From Microcoleus sp. bin38.metabat.b11b12b14.051 (GTDB lineage Bacteria > Cyanobacteriota > Cyanobacteriia > Cyanobacteriales > Microcoleaceae): a DNA stretch of 64,000 bases. Under the pieces are notes generated by a model. That model was not told the origin of the DNA, searched no databases, and worked only from the letters and a program-made list of their open reading frames with translations. A program made the position numbers and the translations under genes. The stretch covers positions 105,122 to 169,121 of the forward strand of contig NZ_JAAFKD010000015.1 in assembly GCF_013299165.1 (NCBI RefSeq), given 5' to 3'. The stretch's first letter is position 1. Every line of letters begins with the position of its first letter. This document shows, in pieces, positions 61,627 to 64,000 of this stretch.

Positions 61627-62843
61627 GCGGCAATTTCCTCCTCAGCAGTTTTCGGGGTGTCTGCGGTGAGTTCGCCTGTAAAGGCTTTTTGGAGGATGGA
61701 TTGTTTGAGTTCTTTGAGGGCGGCGAGTTTTTGGCGGTAGATGGCTTCGAGGCGTTGGGTTTCAGTGGCTATCTCGTCAATTTTTTGTGCAATATTTACT
61801 TGTTGTGAAAGACTAGGAATCCATGTGCTATATCGAAAAAGATGATCTCGGTTCACTTTCGGCATTCCTGCTCGATCTGAGCCTGCAATTGCATATTTTG
61901 TAAAATTTCTACTCATTAGAAGATGGAATAAGAAGTCTCGGTTTAGTTGCCCATCATTAGGTAATAATGGATAAACATCTGCACTACAAAGCCCACTAAA
62001 TTCTGGTCTACAAGCTTTCATCAAGTAAGGGCGAATTTTGCTATATAAAATCATATTTTCATCAAAAATAAATTTACCTGATTTCAGTTTTTCTTCCCTT
62101 GCAGTTTTAACCTCTATTAGTTCGCCAGTCAGGGAAATCATGTTACCTGCACCAACGTGTGGTAGGTCAAGGAACTCTGCTTGGCGAGGATCAATGAGTT
62201 TAGATGTGATACTGCAAATATCCTCTAACTTCTTCTCTACCCACCCATCGCCTTTCTGGGTAAAGACGTTGTTCAGATAGCTTTCAAAGAGTTCGCGGGC
62301 GTTGGCTAAGTTTTTTTCGGTGTTGGCGATCGCGCGATCGATCGCCTCAAACGCCTCATCCAAAATCGCCACAATCCGTTTTTGTTCTGGAAGTGGAGGG
62401 ATATTAATGACTAATGCTGATAACTTAGAAGCGTTAAATCCCCCTTGAGCACTACCAGAGATGCCAGAAGATACACTGTCCCAATATTCGCTAGTCTGGA
62501 AATACTTAGAAATAAATTTAGCTAAAATAGTAGGATCTTGTACTCTTAGTCGAATCAAGTAAGATGCAGCTACAGATTCTGGTGGATTGCAGACTAAATA
62601 GCTTTTGCCAGTTGTTGCTCCAGTTCGTGCAAAAACAATATCTTGATCGATAAGTCTATATTTTTTTAAATCATCTTCACTAATTGGGCAGTATGGAACT
62701 CTAGACCAGTTAACCCTATCCTTTTGAATATCAGTAATTCTGAGAAACTTTGAGCCAAAATTTTCAACAGAAGCTTTTGCTGTATATCCGTAACTGATTA
62801 CAGCAATATCACCTAATTGTAAGTTTCTCCATTCTTTCATCAC
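61623..62843 (-). CDS. hsdS: Type I restriction specificity subunit (HsdS)
   Basis: A 406-residue HsdS with two target-recognition domains (about 1-150 and 200-355). The central conserved helix region has PPLPEQKRIVAILDEAFEA near 152-170, and the C-terminal one has IPSLSQQVNIAQKIDEI near 346 and LKELKQSILQKAFTGEL near 375. Each domain should recognise half of a bipartite sequence; the sequence itself cannot be read off. It overlaps the AlbA_2 gene by 4 bp. It is intact. Confidence 0.94.
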   Translation of the reverse strand: MMKEWRNLQLGDIAVISYGYTAKASVENFGSKFLRITDIQKDRVNWSRVPYCPISEDDLKKYRLIDQDIVFARTGATTGKSYLVCNPPESVAASYLIRLRVQDPTILAKFISKYFQTSEYWDSVSSGISGSAQGGFNASKLSALVINIPPLPEQKRIVAILDEAFEAIDRAIANTEKNLANARELFESYLNNVFTQKGDGWVEKKLEDICSITSKLIDPRQAEFLDLPHVGAGNMISLTGELIEVKTAREEKLKSGKFIFDENMILYSKIRPYLMKACRPEFSGLCSADVYPLLPNDGQLNRDFLFHLLMSRNFTKYAIAGSDRAGMPKVNRDHLFRYSTWIPSLSQQVNIAQKIDEIATETQRLEAIYRQKLAALKELKQSILQKAFTGELTADTPKTAEEEIAA

Positions 62844-62847
62844 CTTT

Positions 62848-63219
62848 TTAATCCTCTCCTAGTTCAGGTTTATTAGCTGGTTGAGCGACTTGCCCTGAGC
62901 TTGCCGAATCGGAGTCAAAACCAGCATTTTTATAATGCGAATCATTCTGACACTCTGCCAAAATATGAAGGCGATCCCAGTTACTCTCCATCAGAGCAAT
63001 TTTTTTCCTTCGATTCCAACCCTGAACCTGCTTTTCACGATAAAAAGCATCCGCTACATGATCAAAATACTCAGCATAGACCAATTTTACAGGCAGTCGT
63101 TTTTGCGTATGATTTGCACCCAAACCATTTTGATGCTGCCACAAACGACCTGGTAAATCTTTTGTACTTCCCGTATAGAAGGAGCTATCAGCACATTCCA
63201 GAATATACATATAGGGCAT
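62848..63219 (-). CDS. GIY-YIG nuclease-domain protein
   Basis: A 123-residue single-domain GIY-YIG protein of the UPF0213/YhbQ type: MPYMYILECADSSFYTGST, LPGRLWQHQNG, LVYAEYFD, AFYREKQVQGWNRRKKIALM. The first ~85 residues cover the whole domain. The last ~38 residues (with FDSDSASSGQVAQPA) come from a dispersed DNA repeat (TTGAGCGACTTGCCCTGAGC on the plus strand) and are probably not part of the fold. It lies 4 bp upstream of hsdS, as is frequent in cyanobacterial type I loci. Whether it helps the RM system is unknown. Confidence 0.88.
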   Translation of the reverse strand: MPYMYILECADSSFYTGSTKDLPGRLWQHQNGLGANHTQKRLPVKLVYAEYFDHVADAFYREKQVQGWNRRKKIALMESNWDRLHILAECQNDSHYKNAGFDSDSASSGQVAQPANKPELGED

Positions 63220-63239
63220 GGTTATAACCTCCTCTCAAC

Positions 63240-64000
63240 ACCGGACTTCGACTTCGCTCAGTCCTCATCTTTTATTGTTAATCCTGAGCTCTAGCTGGAT
63301 GAGCTCATCTCTAGCTGGCTGAGCTCATCTCTAGCTGGCTGAGCTCATCTCTAGCTGGCTGAGCTCATCTCTAGCTGGCTGAGCTCATCTCTAGCTGGCT
63401 GAGCGAAGCCGAAGCCATCCCTCCTGTAAAAACCGGACTTCGACTTCGCTCAGTCCTCATCTCATCTCATCTCATCTCATCTTATCTTTTGTTGTTAATC
63501 CCGATCTCTAATGAACTGAACTCATCTCTAGCTGGCTGAGCGAAGTCGAAGCCATCCCCCCTGTAAAAACCGGACTTCGACTTCGCTCAGTCCTCATCTC
63601 ATCTCATCTCATCTCATCTCATCTCATCTTATCTTTTGTTGTTAATCCCGATCTCTAATGAACTGAACTCATCTCTAGCTGGCTGAGCGAAGCCGAAGCC
63701 ATCCCTCCTGTAAAAACCGGACTTCGACTTCGCTCAGTCCTCATCTCATCTCATCTCATCTTATCTTATCTTTTGTTGTTAATCCCGATCTCTAATGAAC
63801 TGAACTCATCTCTAGCTGGCTGAGCGAAGTCGAAGCCATCCCCCCTATAAAAACCGGACTTCGACTTCGCTCAGTCCTCATCTCATCTCATCTCATCTCA
63901 TCTCATCTCATCTCATCTCATCTCATCTCATCTCATCTCATCTCATCTCATCTCATCTCATCTCATCTCATCTCATCTCATCTCATCTCATCTCATCTCA
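63240..64000. repeat. Nested tandem repeats ending in a (CATCT)n microsatellite
   Basis: Five copies of the 20 bp unit GAGCTCATCTCTAGCTGGCT occupy 63301-63400. Then come about four longer units, starting with TAAAAACCGGACTTCGACTT near 63427, 63564, 63711 and 63848. Each contains CGGACTTCGACTTCGCTCAG, a variable run of CATCT, TTTTGTTGTTAATCCCGATC, and CTAGCTGGCTGAGCGAAG, which is inversely related to the first block. Unit length varies (about 136-149 bp) with CATCT copy number. From 63877 to the end there are about 25 uninterrupted CATCT pentamers, continuing out of the window. No gene is present; hsdM is expected further on. Confidence 0.95.

Noticed and set aside
1..64000. rRNA and tRNA genes
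   Set aside because: None was recognised in any of the larger gaps; a covariance search would be decisive.
63240..64000. hsdM at the right edge
   Set aside because: Expected for the type I locus, but this stretch is entirely tandem repeat; the gene must lie outside the window or elsewhere.

Overview
The window is a chromosomal segment of a filamentous cyanobacterium, most likely an Oscillatoriales type (Microcoleus, Oscillatoria or Phormidium-like). This is inferred from very frequent GCGATCGC (HIP1-type) octamers, heptanucleotide tandem repeats, Mrp, MASE1 and pilin proteins of cyanobacterial type, and the cbiD-guaA neighbourhood. No rRNA, tRNA or CRISPR array was recognised.

Layout. 0-5.9 kb: cbiD, guaA, a broken RelE-type toxin-antitoxin (TA) pair, three phased DnaA-box-like sites, a cation efflux pump and a small unknown gene. 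6.0-8.8 kb: an array of 79-80 bp hairpin repeats split by an inactivated IS of 1654 bp. 8.8-11.7 kb: rhodanese, a double pilin-like protein and mtnA on the minus strand. 12.1-17.3 kb: a giant secreted protein (DUF4347, beta-helix, six SdrD_B-like modules, RTX repeats). 17.6-24.5 kb: a coiled-coil protein, a GspC/PilP-like membrane protein, a frameshifted pentameric ligand-gated channel and a MASE1 histidine kinase.

24.8-38.4 kb is a defence and conflict island: an ATPase/RloB pair (AbiL-like), uup, an EACC1 plus caspase-helical-repeat-Hsp70 fusion pair, a DUF262/HEPN pair with a truncated DUF262 half, two DUF433/DUF5615 TA pairs, several TA remnants, and an apparently intact TnpB with its right end. 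38.6-42.7 kb is a seven-gene Mrp antiporter operon. 43.2-45.2 kb is a restriction-modification pair with a NotI-like endonuclease. 46.0-54.5 kb is a cluster of histidine kinases, one overlapping a periplasmic-binding-protein gene, with clear traces of duplication, fusion and gene conversion. 55.2-57.0 kb holds a divergent TetR/Rieske oxygenase pair; the TetR carries an IS1-type zinc ribbon. 57.6-63.2 kb is a type I restriction locus on the minus strand (hsdR, an AlbA_2 protein, hsdS and a GIY-YIG gene), with hsdM expected just outside the window. The last 0.8 kb is nested tandem repeats ending in a (CATCT)n microsatellite.

The strongest candidate for a little-described system is 28997-32519: an EACC1 protein next to a caspase-like protease, a chain of EQ-rich helical repeats, and an Hsp70-like C-terminus whose nucleotide-binding motifs look degenerate while the peptide-binding beta domain looks well kept. 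The architecture suggests a protease gated by recognition of unfolded or foreign polypeptides. That function is inference, not something the sequence proves.
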